Of a stretch of DNA of 21,077 nucleotides, positions 1 to 7,932 are shown piece by piece (positions within the stretch are counted from its first letter, which is position 1; the number at the start of each line of letters is the position of its first letter). The translations under genes were made by a program, and so were the position numbers. Source of the DNA: Eubacteriaceae bacterium (GTDB lineage: Bacteria > Bacillota > Clostridia > Eubacteriales > UBA1433); contig JAAZOI010000172.1 in assembly GCA_012797825.1 (NCBI GenBank), forward strand, positions 1-21,077, written 5' to 3'. The notes beneath the pieces were generated by a model. It made no database searches. It worked only from the letters and a program-made list of their open reading frames with translations, and had not been told where the DNA came from.

Positions 1-1288
1 AAAACATCTGAAACCTTTTCCCTTTAAGCCCCATTTTGCCTATAAACTTTCCTCCCGTACCCAATTCCTGCTCAATTTCCAAGAACCTGTTTCCTATTTC
101 CCCTATAGCCTGCTCGCGCACGCTGCCGGCGTTAATGCCTACGCAGTAGTCCGCTATGTCAACGCCTTCTCCTCTGCTTTCGCACGGCATAATTCCGTAT
201 CCGTACTTATACGCAAGCTGAATCATTTCAAGCGCTTCGGTAATAGTTCCCACTTGATTTACTTTAAGCAGTACGCAGTTAGCCGCTCCCATAGACGCGC
301 CGTGGGCAACCCTTTCTTTCATTGTAGTAAATAAATCGTCGCCTACAATCTGAATATCCAAAAGGCTTGTAAGCTCGGCGTGAGCTTCATAATCGTCTTC
401 GTTAAACGGATCCTCAATGCATACAAACGGGAAGTTTTTAACTATTTTCTGATAATATTTCATCAGCTCTTCTTTCGTCATCTTTTTAGACGAGAATAAG
501 CCTTTGTATACTTTTTCTTCCCTGTCAAAATAAGTGTCCGCGGCAACATCCATCTGTATGCCCGCTCTGCCTTCATAGCCCGCGTCCTGAATAACTTTCG
601 CGCATATTTCCCAAAGCTCTTCGTCTGATTTAACAACGCCTCTGGGCACTACGAAAAAGTCGTGATCCGATTTTGTCGCGTCAGGATACAATTTCTGCAT
701 CTCTTTCTGCCAGAGTTCGTAAATTTCCCACGCCGCATAAGAGGCATCTGCGAATGTTTCAAAATCATAGCATAATATCGAATTGGTCGGTTTGGGATAC
801 GGCGTTGTGACTCCTCCGCCGTATCTCTTGTCGCCCATAAATACGCCTACTCCCGGAACAGGCAGATACATTGCGTTTGCTCCGCCGATATGACGGTACA
901 GCGGTATGCCCAAAGACTTAGCTCCTGCTTTAAGCACCGCTGCCGATACTGCCGCTATTGCGTTGCCGCCGAGTTCTCCTTTAGCGTTGGGTACAATATT
1001 TATAAGGCTGTGGTCAATCTCGGCTTGCTTTGAAGCGTCAAGGCCGATAATCGCCGGACCTATTATTTCATTTACATTTTTAACGGCGCCCATAACGCCT
1101 TTGCCTTTCCATTTAGTTCCGCCGTCAAATGTGAATTTAACTTCATGCGTTCCTATGGAAATACCAGAGGTGCACATTCCCCTTCCTTCAGCCCCGTCCG
1201 CTGTTTTTACAATGGCTTCAATTCCTGGATGTCCTCTTTTTGTGTAAACTTGCTGCGCTCGCACAGATACTATTTTAGAATCTGACAT
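1..1288 (-). CDS. Divergent enolase-family protein, 3' end beyond window
   Basis: My own translation gives 429 residues without a stop, so the C-terminus lies just past the left edge; ordinary enolases are about 430 residues. The ATG at 1288 follows a good AAGGAG site. The enolase fold is clear: an SGxSxG-like loop (41-46), LPVP (142-145), the metal ligands D247 (MDVAAD), E292 (IEDP) and D317 (GDDLF), and the catalytic lysine K342 (LLKVNQ). Canonical enolase interconverts 2-phosphoglycerate and phosphoenolpyruvate in the cytosol. However, the GGEHADN loop is replaced by GDKRYGGG (152-159), no GDEGGFAP motif is present (the aligned stretch reads FVVPRGVVKS near 212-221), and SHRSGE is replaced by PCESRGEG (368-375). 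It lies 42 nt downstream of a glycerate-2-kinase-like gene, probably in one operon. Family membership is secure. The substrate is not: it may be a paralogue working on a related phosphorylated or phosphono acid, and a typical enolase may exist elsewhere in the genome. Confidence 0.88.
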   Translation of the reverse strand, partial: MSDSKIVSVRAQQVYTKRGHPGIEAIVKTADGAEGRGMCTSGISIGTHEVKFTFDGGTKWKGKGVMGAVKNVNEIIGPAIIGLDASKQAEIDHSLINIVPNAKGELGGNAIAAVSAAVLKAGAKSLGIPLYRHIGGANAMYLPVPGVGVFMGDKRYGGGVTTPYPKPTNSILCYDFETFADASYAAWEIYELWQKEMQKLYPDATKSDHDFFVVPRGVVKSDEELWEICAKVIQDAGYEGRAGIQMDVAADTYFDREEKVYKGLFSSKKMTKEELMKYYQKIVKNFPFVCIEDPFNEDDYEAHAELTSLLDIQIVGDDLFTTMKERVAHGASMGAANCVLLKVNQVGTITEALEMIQLAYKYGYGIMPCESRGEGVDIADYCVGINAGSVREQAIGEIGNRFLEIEQELGTGGKFIGKMGLKGKRFQMF

Positions 1289-1330
1289 ATATCTCACTCC
1301 TTATACAAAAAACTTATATTTAATAAAATT

Positions 1331-2800
1331 TTATTTCATTATAAGCGTAACATTTAGGTCAAGCACGCTTATGCTTTGGGTTGCGTAAATTCCGTTTTTA
1401 AGCGCCCAGTGCACCGCTGATGTGTTGTGGCTCTTTAACCCCGCGCGTATATCAACATTTTGCTCTTTAGCCTCGGCTACCGTGTATCCGTCGACAATCG
1501 CGCCGGATAAGCATTTAGGCGCGTCATCCGCGATAAATCCGCCCGGTCCGTCCGTTCCGTCAGTATCGCAGGCCGCCATTATAATTTTTTCGCTGCCCGC
1601 TATTTTAAACACAGAGGCAAGCGCGTATTCCTGAGTTCTTCCTCCGACGCATTTTCCCTCGCCTACCGTTACCACCATTTCGCCTGTTGAAAACAACGCT
1701 ACAGGCGGCACAAACGGAGTGTTATGCCTTTCGGAAGAAAGAGCCATTGTTCCGACAAACAGTCCCTGCTGACTCGCTTCGCACTGATGCGAATCCGTAA
1801 GCATCACCGCGTTATAGCCCAGCTCTTTTGCTTTCTCCATAGCCATAGGAACAGGGCCGATTTTATTGGGCATAATCCCAAATACTCTGAAGTCATTGAA
1901 TGTTTTAAACTCGTCAAACTTAACAGTCTCATTATCCTCGGGTGCAAGCAATATGTAATCTTTTATTGACTTAGGACATTTATCCCACGCGTCCCAGTGT
2001 GTAAGTATATCAACCGCGTCTTTAAAATAAGAACTGTCCGGAAGAAAATGAAGCCAGATATTCTTAGACATAAAACTGTCGTATGTGTGCGGTGTAGGCG
2101 TATTGTAATCTGTATTAACATCAATCGCTACAATATGCACCATTTTCGCTGGCTGGAATTTTTTCGTAATTCTTCCGCTTTTCATTACGTCAATATGGTT
2201 GCGTATAGTGTTTAACTGTACTGTCGGTACGCCTTTTTCTATCTGCATCATATATGTAAGGTCTATTACGTCTTGTATGGATATTCCGTCTACGGGATAT
2301 GTAAGCAGCGCGGAAACTCCGTTACCCGCTAATGTGAACACAAGGTCGTTTTCTGTTATGTCTTTTGTAAACTCAAGTATTTTTTTGCATCCCACAATAC
2401 AGTTTTCATCGGGAGTCGGATGCGCCGCGTGCGTATAAGTTATTTTTTTAAGCTCATCTGTATCGTCTCCGTATTTGCATATAACATGTCCGCCTGTGAG
2501 ATAATCGCCCAGCACTTCCTCAAAAGCAATAGCGATTCTTTGAATGCCTTTTCCCGCACCGACAACGTAAATTCTGTCAATTTCGTCCAGATTATACTCG
2601 GTTATGCCCGCTCTGGGGTCAGCGTTGCATTCAAAAAGCGGGTTTCCCACATACAGCGTTTTGCCCTCAATACGTATAAGTTTTTTCAAATTTACGTATG
2701 GGTCGCCTGCCTGCAGTCCCGCTTCCAAAATTTCAACCATGTCTTTACGTCCCTTAATATTGCCGTGAGATGTCAGCGTATCCGCGTTTTTAATTCTCAT
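1331..2800 (-). CDS. Glycerate 2-kinase-like protein (DUF4147/MOFRL family)
   Basis: The protein has 489 residues, slightly longer than most of its family. Members phosphorylate D-glycerate with ATP, usually to 2-phosphoglycerate. The N-terminal DUF4147-type domain shows GAGKG with the conserved lysine K84, AxHPTPDE (125-132), a glycine-rich turn LAGNGVSALL (157-166, usually SGGGSAL), and N197-T-I-R-N-H with a downstream SGR (208-210). The C-terminal MOFRL domain shows GEMVVTVGEG (373-382), GGRTQEYALA (386-395) and DTDGTDGPGG (412-421). The segment usually reading GDDPxxIASGP is replaced by an unrelated stretch near 228-245, so substrate range may differ. The ATG at 2800 has a GAGAGG site 11-12 nt upstream. 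It is the first gene of a minus-strand pair with the enolase-like gene, so its product may be dehydrated next. A LacI-type palindrome lies upstream. Family confident; exact substrate uncertain. Confidence 0.85.
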   Translation of the reverse strand: MRIKNADTLTSHGNIKGRKDMVEILEAGLQAGDPYVNLKKLIRIEGKTLYVGNPLFECNADPRAGITEYNLDEIDRIYVVGAGKGIQRIAIAFEEVLGDYLTGGHVICKYGDDTDELKKITYTHAAHPTPDENCIVGCKKILEFTKDITENDLVFTLAGNGVSALLTYPVDGISIQDVIDLTYMMQIEKGVPTVQLNTIRNHIDVMKSGRITKKFQPAKMVHIVAIDVNTDYNTPTPHTYDSFMSKNIWLHFLPDSSYFKDAVDILTHWDAWDKCPKSIKDYILLAPEDNETVKFDEFKTFNDFRVFGIMPNKIGPVPMAMEKAKELGYNAVMLTDSHQCEASQQGLFVGTMALSSERHNTPFVPPVALFSTGEMVVTVGEGKCVGGRTQEYALASVFKIAGSEKIIMAACDTDGTDGPGGFIADDAPKCLSGAIVDGYTVAEAKEQNVDIRAGLKSHNTSAVHWALKNGIYATQSISVLDLNVTLIMK

Positions 2801-3103
2801 AATTATTACTACCTCTCAATTATTTAAATTAAAATAGTTAAACGTTTAATCGTATATTATATTTTATCATATAAAATGAGCATTTATAATATTGGATATA
2901 ATAAAAGTTATTTTTCTGATATTAATATACCGATTAGACGTAAAGTGTGAAATTTGCGCTGAATATATAAGTAAAATAAATGGGGGTATGGATTAATTGC
3001 TATATAAAGCTATTAAAACATTGATTTAATTTTGTGATTGCGGCAAAAAGGAATAACGGGTATTATATATGAAGAAAATAAATATTAGTTGAGGTATTTA
3101 TAA
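2801..3103. other. Divergent AT-rich intergenic region
   Basis: This 303-nt spacer separates the minus-strand kinase/enolase-like pair from the plus-strand zinc-ribbon gene. It holds the operator-like palindrome and minus -10 near 2838-2861. A weak plus-strand promoter is possible (TTGCGG at 3038, 17-nt spacer, TATTAT at 3061). The remainder (about 2880-3030) is AT-rich without a convincing ORF, RNA gene or riboswitch. Confidence 0.6.
2838..2849. promoter_or_regulatory. LacI/CcpA-type operator-like palindrome
   Basis: TTAAACGTTTAA is a perfect 12-bp palindrome centred on CG, the typical form of operators bound by LacI/GalR-family repressors. It lies 38 nt upstream of the kinase-like start codon. 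It begins 6 nt downstream of a minus-strand TATAAT at 2861-2856, so it would cover the transcription start. No convincing -35 element is present. The regulator is not in this window. Confidence 0.5.
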
Positions 3104-3826
3104 ATGTCAAAATTTTATAAATTAAAAATCGATTTTATTGATGAAACTATTAGCGATAAATCAGAATTTTTATTTGAGTTTTTTGCTATTCTTTATAAAA
3201 ATGGACAAATACATGAAGATTATAATATTGTTGAAAACGCTGCAAATTATATTGCTTTTGTTACCACCCCTGAAAGCAACTCACTTGACAAACAATATAA
3301 TAGTAAATATTTAGATGATTATTCTGATAAGATATCAATCACGTCAGAATATATAGGAAACAACCTCAATACCGGCGAATACTGCAGCTGCGAGCAATCT
3401 TCTTGGTATATGCTATATACCGATTATACAAAAGACGAAAGCCCACTTGTTTGCGGTGATTGCGGTAGGCAAATTCCATTATATAAGGTACCATATATTA
3501 TGGGAACAGATGAACATTTTGATATAGTTAGTTTGCAGAAAGTTTACAGAAGTATTGATCGTGCATGGATGTATTGTCTGTCAGACAGATTTACAAAAAA
3601 TCAGTTAAGTAATCCTTCTTCTCAATTATCAAAAATCGCATTTAAAATATGCAACAGCCTTGAAGATGTTTTGAAAAAGCCTGTATATTATTTTTTATAT
3701 CAACCTCAAAAATTACCGAAACAATGTCCAAAATGTGGTCAAGAGTGGCAAGATTCTAAAAGAAAAGAAACTGTAGATTTTATTTGCCATAATTGTAGAA
3801 TAGCGGTAGATGACCCCTCCAATTAA
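3104..3826 (+). CDS. Zn-ribbon protein, DUF2310-like, function unknown
   Basis: A 240-residue soluble protein with no signal peptide or membrane helix. It has four paired cysteine sites: C94/C96, C117/C120 (LVCGDCGRQIPLY), C208/C211 (QCPKCGQEW) and C228/C231 (ICHNC). The last two pairs form a typical C-terminal zinc ribbon. The middle part (about 115-205), with a CGDC-IPLY stretch, a QKVYRSIDRAW segment, SSQLSK and a PVYYFLY strand, resembles DUF2310, a family described only as zinc-ribbon, possibly nucleic-acid-binding proteins; this is recalled similarity and not a search result. The start has a TTGAGG site upstream. The gene is visibly more AT-rich than guaA, guaB or groEL, consistent with low expression or horizontal acquisition. 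It is alone on its strand here and ends in a terminator shared with the convergent PH-like gene. Confidence 0.7.
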   Translation: MSKFYKLKIDFIDETISDKSEFLFEFFAILYKNGQIHEDYNIVENAANYIAFVTTPESNSLDKQYNSKYLDDYSDKISITSEYIGNNLNTGEYCSCEQSSWYMLYTDYTKDESPLVCGDCGRQIPLYKVPYIMGTDEHFDIVSLQKVYRSIDRAWMYCLSDRFTKNQLSNPSSQLSKIAFKICNSLEDVLKKPVYYFLYQPQKLPKQCPKCGQEWQDSKRKETVDFICHNCRIAVDDPSN

Positions 3827-3851
3827 TCATAATTACCTAATTTGAATAACA

Positions 3852-3892
3852 AAAAATGTCTGTTTAAACTTAACATTTCAACGGACATTTTT
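3852..3892. terminator. Bidirectional intrinsic terminator
   Basis: AAAAATGTCTG (3852-3862) pairs with CGGACATTTTT (3882-3892), with one T-G wobble and a 19-nt loop. The A and T runs at the ends give a U-tract in both directions. It lies between the convergent zinc-ribbon and PH-like genes and can serve both. Confidence 0.75.
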
Positions 3893-3948
3893 ACGCTTAT
3901 ACGAATTTTTAATTGACCTCTAAGATTTAGTCATAACTATTCTTCAAA

Positions 3949-4353
3949 TCACTTAACAGCAGATTTTAACTGCTCAAATAGTTCATTTGTCTTTTGGGCG
4001 GTATCAGAATTTATATAAAACGTAATGTTATTATATACAAACTTTATAAATGGCGGAACACTTGTATCAACATACAGACGCGCTTTTACGCTACCTTCTA
4101 ATGTAAATTCCCCTTTAAATACACTTCCTAACCCTGAACCGTTTGATTTATATGTTATCTGCGGAATTTTGTCTGTTAGTTCCAATCCCGTAATTTCTGA
4201 TAGCTTAACTGTAGTACCGAATGAACCGCTTATTACAAAATTACCGTCTTTTATTTCGTAAGCAGATGATTTGCTGTCCCTGTTCATCATGAAAAACACA
4301 CCTGCCGCAACAACGACTAATATAGCAATTCCTAATATCAAACTCTTTTTCAT
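3949..4353 (-). CDS. Membrane-anchored bacterial PH-like domain protein
   Basis: A 134-residue protein. Residues 1-24 are MKKS followed by a strongly hydrophobic helix and then NRDSKSS, which fits an N-terminal membrane anchor with the rest outside the membrane. No lipobox cysteine is present. Residues about 31-132 alternate beta strands (IKDGNFVISGSFG, TVKLSEITGLEL, a glycine-rich GSGLGSVFKGEF turn, KARLYVD, ITFYIN) and end in an amphipathic helix (TNELFEQLKSAV). This resembles small bacterial PH (bPH) domains that read a self-folded sheet plus one helix. Function is unknown. The ATG at 4353 has a GGAG site. It appears monocistronic, converges with the zinc-ribbon gene and ends at their shared terminator. 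Confidence 0.72.
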   Translation of the reverse strand: MKKSLILGIAILVVVAAGVFFMMNRDSKSSAYEIKDGNFVISGSFGTTVKLSEITGLELTDKIPQITYKSNGSGLGSVFKGEFTLEGSVKARLYVDTSVPPFIKFVYNNITFYINSDTAQKTNELFEQLKSAVK

Positions 4354-4658
4354 AATCTTTTAACTCCGATCATTAACTATACTTTTAATACTAAAGCATT
4401 AATAATTCCGTCAAAATTGTGATTAAATGCGTAATTTAATTATACATATATTTCCTTTTCATAATCAATATAAAAATAATATTTAAAATTACATTTTAAA
4501 TATTATTAATTAAATATAAAAAGATGTTTAAAATATGCAAATCAGCAAATTCAAACACCTTAATTACTAAATTGATTATATACACAAATGTCAAATGAAT
4601 ATTTATTCCCATCTAAATCCAGCAGAAACATAATCTATCTGATTTTTTGTTGCCAAGT
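4354..4658. other. AT-rich spacer with inverted repeat
   Basis: This 305-nt stretch between two minus-strand genes is almost pure A+T in its centre and contains the 15-bp inverted repeat at 4475-4507. The minus strand near 4658-4560 holds short stop-bounded fragments resembling the end of a decayed ORF, too short to call. No convincing promoter was recognised. Confidence 0.5.
4475..4507. repeat. Perfect 15-bp AT-only inverted repeat
   Basis: AATAATATTTAAAAT (4475-4489) and ATTTTAAATATTATT (4493-4507) are exact reverse complements separated by only TAC. The repeat contains no G or C in the arms. It lies about 150 nt past the stop of the small gene downstream of guaA and about 120 nt upstream of the PH-like gene. 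It could be a weak transcript hairpin, a cruciform or a protein-binding site. Confidence 0.7.
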
Positions 4659-4922
4659 CTAATCACTATATCGAGGCTGAAAAACCTTGTGTGTATCTAA
4701 ATCAATAAGAAAATGCGCCTCAATATTTTTATCATATGGCAATACTTCAAAGTTATATCTTACACAAAAAATTGAAACAAAATCTTTCTCGTTTACTTGT
4801 TTTAGAACGTCTTCCATTCGATTCTTCAATTGTCCCATTGATAATGACTCTCCAGAAATTAATATATTATCTAAATAACTTTCAATTTCAATTATCAACT
4901 CTAATGTTCCCTTTACTCCCAC
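4659..4922 (-). CDS. Small hypothetical protein overlapping guaA end
   Basis: An 87-residue ORF not recognised as a known family. The reading frame opens with GTG at 4922, which overlaps the last 10 nt of guaA and suggests translational coupling. No good ribosome binding site precedes it. An ATG at 4838 (Met29) has a GGAG about 11 nt upstream and is an alternative start giving about 59 residues. The protein is soluble: a helical first half (IEIESYLDN, MGQLKNRMEDVLKQV) and a strand-rich second half (FVSIFCVRYNFEVLP, EAHFLIDLDTHKVFQ). It is more AT-rich than guaA and does not look like a purine enzyme. It may be a passenger on the gua transcript. Confidence 0.5.
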   Translation of the reverse strand: MGVKGTLELIIEIESYLDNILISGESLSMGQLKNRMEDVLKQVNEKDFVSIFCVRYNFEVLPYDKNIEAHFLIDLDTHKVFQPRYSD

Positions 4923-6448
4923 TCAATAGTTGACGGAGGTTTTGTGGTAATATCGTAAACTATCCTGTTAACGTGCTTTACTTCATTTACTATTCTTGTA
5001 GAAATGCTCTCGAGAACTTCGTGCGGTATTTTAGCCCAGTCACTAGTCATTCCATCCGTGCTTGTAACCGCCCTTAATGCTATAGTATAGTCATAAGTGC
5101 GCCCGTCTCCCATAACGCCTACGCTTCTGTTGCCCGGAAGCACCGCGAAATACTGCCATATTTCAGACTCAAGCCCTGCGTTTTTTATCTCATCGCGAAA
5201 AACATAATCCGCTTCTTTTAATATATCAAGTTTTTCCTGCGTTACTTCGCCTATTACCCTTATAGCAAGCCCCGGTCCGGGGAAAGGCTGCCTGTTTACA
5301 AGAAAATCAGGTATTCCAAGTTCTCTGCCTACAGCGCGCACTTCGTCTTTAAACAGCTCTCGCAAAGGCTCTATTAATTTGAAATTCAAATTCTTTGGAA
5401 GTCCGCCGACGTTATGGTGGCTTTTTATGACAGCGGCATCTTTTGTTCCGCTTTCTATAACATCAGGGTAAATTGTTCCCTGAAGCAGATATTCTATATT
5501 TTTAAGTTTATTTGCTTCTTCTTCAAATACGCGAATGAATTCTTCGCCTATAATTTTTCTTTTCTTTTCAGGCTCGGTTACGCCCGCAAGCTTGCCTAAG
5601 AATCTTTCCTGCGCGTTAACACGGATAAAATTCATATCAAAGCTGCCTTTGAATATTTTTTCAACTTCGTCGCCTTCATCTTTTCGAAGCAGCCCGTGGT
5701 CTACAAATATGCAGGTAAGGTTTTTCCCTATCGCCTTATGCATAAGCGTTGCCGCGACGGAGCTGTCAACTCCGCCCGAAAGAGCGCACAATACTTTTTT
5801 ATCTCCGATAACGTTCTTAAGCTCTTTTATTTTTTCGGCAGTAAAGTTTTTCATGCTCCAGTTCATTTTAAGACCGCATACATTGGCAACAAAGTTTTTA
5901 AGCACCTGCACTCCGAACTTAGTGTGCGTAACTTCGGGGTGAAACTGCACTCCGTATATTTTTTTATCCGCGTTTTCCATCGCCGCCGCTGCGCATGACT
6001 GGGTTGAAGCTGTTATCTCAAATCCTTTCGGCAGCGTATGTACATAGTCCGTATGGCTCATCCAGCATGTGCTTTTTTCGTCCATATTTTCAAAAAGCAG
6101 ACTTGTTTTTTTAGTAATCGTCAGCTCTTTTTTCCCGTACTCGCGAGTTTCCGGGCTTTTTACCTCTCCTCCGAATGCCTGCGCTATCAGCTGCATGCCG
6201 TAGCATATGCCGAGTATCGGTATGCCTGAAGAAAATATGCGCTCGTCGCATTTCGGAGCATTATCAACATACACGCTGTTAGGTCCGCCCGTAAAAACAA
6301 TGCCTTTAGGATTTTTAGTTATAAATTTATCGTAATCTATATCGTACGGATATATTTCGCAATAAATGTTAAGCTCTCTTAATCTTCTTGCGATAAGCTG
6401 GTTATATTGTCCGCCGAAATCGAGTATTATTACTAATTCTTTATCCAT
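4913..6448 (-). CDS. guaA: GMP synthase (glutamine-hydrolysing)
   Basis: A 511-residue, full-length cytosolic enzyme that converts XMP to GMP using ATP and glutamine. The N-terminal class I glutamine amidotransferase domain (about 1-190) has GGPNSVY (54-60), nucleophile C82 in GICYGMQL, and H170/E172 in QFHPEV. The ATP pyrophosphatase domain starts at about 196, with PP-loop SGGVDSS (224-230). The C-terminal dimerisation domain carries RQPFPGPGLAIR (386-397) and the terminal TKPPSTIEWE. The ATG lies 3 nt after the guaB stop, with its AGGAG site inside the guaB end, so the two genes are in one operon. All catalytic residues are present. Confidence 0.98.
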   Translation of the reverse strand: MDKELVIILDFGGQYNQLIARRLRELNIYCEIYPYDIDYDKFITKNPKGIVFTGGPNSVYVDNAPKCDERIFSSGIPILGICYGMQLIAQAFGGEVKSPETREYGKKELTITKKTSLLFENMDEKSTCWMSHTDYVHTLPKGFEITASTQSCAAAAMENADKKIYGVQFHPEVTHTKFGVQVLKNFVANVCGLKMNWSMKNFTAEKIKELKNVIGDKKVLCALSGGVDSSVAATLMHKAIGKNLTCIFVDHGLLRKDEGDEVEKIFKGSFDMNFIRVNAQERFLGKLAGVTEPEKKRKIIGEEFIRVFEEEANKLKNIEYLLQGTIYPDVIESGTKDAAVIKSHHNVGGLPKNLNFKLIEPLRELFKDEVRAVGRELGIPDFLVNRQPFPGPGLAIRVIGEVTQEKLDILKEADYVFRDEIKNAGLESEIWQYFAVLPGNRSVGVMGDGRTYDYTIALRAVTSTDGMTSDWAKIPHEVLESISTRIVNEVKHVNRIVYDITTKPPSTIEWE

Positions 6449-6451
6449 TGT

Positions 6452-7912
6452 TTAGTAGTCGCTCCTGCTGTAATTAGACGCTTCTTTTACAAGCGATATG
6501 CCGTGAGGGTGGCTTTCCTGCAAAGACGCCATAGTAATTTTTATAAACTGAGTATCGTTAATAAGCTGTTCTATATTTTCAACTTCGCAATATCCCATTG
6601 CCGCTTTAAGCCCGCCTACAAGCTGGAATATTGTGTCGGCAAGAATTCCTTTATAAGGCACTCTGCCTTCTACGCCTTCAGGCACGAATTTCTTTTCGCC
6701 TTCTTGAAAATATCGGTCAGCGCTTCCGTCAGTTGCGCCCATAGCGCCTTCCGAACCCATACCGCGGTAACTTTTAAAGCTTCTTCCCTGATAAATAATA
6801 GTTTCTCCCGGGCTTTCGTCAGTACCAGCAAAAAGCGAGCCTATCATAACGCAGTTTGCTCCTGCGGCTATGGCTTTTGAAATATCTCCGGAGAATTTAA
6901 TTCCGCCGTCTGCTATTATAGGAATATTATATTTTTTAGCAACTTCAAAGCAATCCATAATAGCCGTAATCTGCGGTATGCCTATACCTGCTATAATTCT
7001 GGTAGTGCATATGGAGCCCGGTCCCATTCCTACTTTAAGCGCGTCTGCTCCGGCTTTAATTAAATCTTCCGCGCCTTCTCCCGTAGCAATGTTGCCTGCT
7101 ATTAAATCTATTTCGGGATATTCCGCTTTTATTCTTTTCACCATTTCAATTACATTTTTGCTGTGCCCGTGAGCTGTATCTACTACAAGAACATCAGCTT
7201 TTGCTTCAACTAACGCTTTTACTCTATCCATTGTGTCATGAGCGGTGCCGACAGTCGCGCCAACTCTTAATCTGCCGTGGCTGTCTTTTGCGCTGTTTGG
7301 GAATTTTATGGCTTTTTCTATATCTTTTGTTGTAATAAGCCCTTTTAAATTAAAGTCTTTATCAACAATAGGCAGTTTTTCTATTTTATATTTTTTAAGG
7401 ATTTGCTCCGCATCCTCAATAGTAGTTCCTTCAGGCGCTGTAATGAGGTTGTCTTTTGTCATAGCGTCTTTGATTTTTTTCTTGGGGTCATCTTCAAAAC
7501 GCAAGTCTCTGTTGGTAATTATGCCTACGAGTTTTGTTCCTTCAGTAATAGGAACGCCTGATATCTTATATCTTGCCGTTAAATTCAGGGCATCCTGAAT
7601 AATATGCTCCGGGCTTAAGAAAAACGGATCTACTATAACTCCGTGTTCCGAACGTTTTACTTTGTCAACTTCAAGCGCCTGCTGCTGTATGCTCATGTTT
7701 TTATGAATTATTCCTATCCCGCCCTGACGCGCTATTGCTATGGCGAGTTTTGCTTCCGTTACCGTGTCCATTCCTGCGCTCATTATAGGAATATTAAGCT
7801 TTATATTTTTAGTCAGATAAGTTGTCGTATCAACGTCTTTTGGTATAATATTGCTTTTTCTCGGTATTATAAGTACATCATCGAATGTTAGGCCTTCTTT
7901 TAAAATTTTCAT
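6452..7912 (-). CDS. guaB: IMP dehydrogenase
   Basis: This enzyme catalyses the NAD-dependent oxidation of IMP to XMP, the committed step to GMP, immediately before guaA. I place the start at the ATG at 7912 (486 residues) because AGGTGG lies 5 nt upstream. A longer frame opening with GTG at 7921 would put that start inside the ribosome binding site. In the 489-residue numbering, LTFDDVLIIP is at 11-20, a Bateman module of two CBS repeats spans about 95-205, catalytic C305 is in GMGPGSICTTR (298-308), ADGG is at 337-340, and the mobile flap has YRGMGSEGAM (385-394) and the R403-Y404 pair. It is the second gene of the MBL-guaB-guaA operon, 20 nt after the MBL stop. No purine riboswitch was seen upstream. 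Confidence 0.98.
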   Translation of the reverse strand: MKILKEGLTFDDVLIIPRKSNIIPKDVDTTTYLTKNIKLNIPIMSAGMDTVTEAKLAIAIARQGGIGIIHKNMSIQQQALEVDKVKRSEHGVIVDPFFLSPEHIIQDALNLTARYKISGVPITEGTKLVGIITNRDLRFEDDPKKKIKDAMTKDNLITAPEGTTIEDAEQILKKYKIEKLPIVDKDFNLKGLITTKDIEKAIKFPNSAKDSHGRLRVGATVGTAHDTMDRVKALVEAKADVLVVDTAHGHSKNVIEMVKRIKAEYPEIDLIAGNIATGEGAEDLIKAGADALKVGMGPGSICTTRIIAGIGIPQITAIMDCFEVAKKYNIPIIADGGIKFSGDISKAIAAGANCVMIGSLFAGTDESPGETIIYQGRSFKSYRGMGSEGAMGATDGSADRYFQEGEKKFVPEGVEGRVPYKGILADTIFQLVGGLKAAMGYCEVENIEQLINDTQFIKITMASLQESHPHGISLVKEASNYSRSDY

Positions 7913-7932
7913 ATCAACCACCTGTATAAAAA

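Noticed and set aside
906..1247. Plus-strand open frame opposite the enolase-like gene
   Set aside because: It is a shadow of a confident coding region, with proline/alanine-rich composition and no supporting start signal.
4560..4658. Minus-strand fragments after the small gene, including a 23-codon frame starting MFLLDLDGNKYSF and a frame ending YVSAGFRWE
   Set aside because: They read like decayed coding sequence but are short, lie in two different frames and have no ribosome binding site, so a gene or pseudogene call is not supported.
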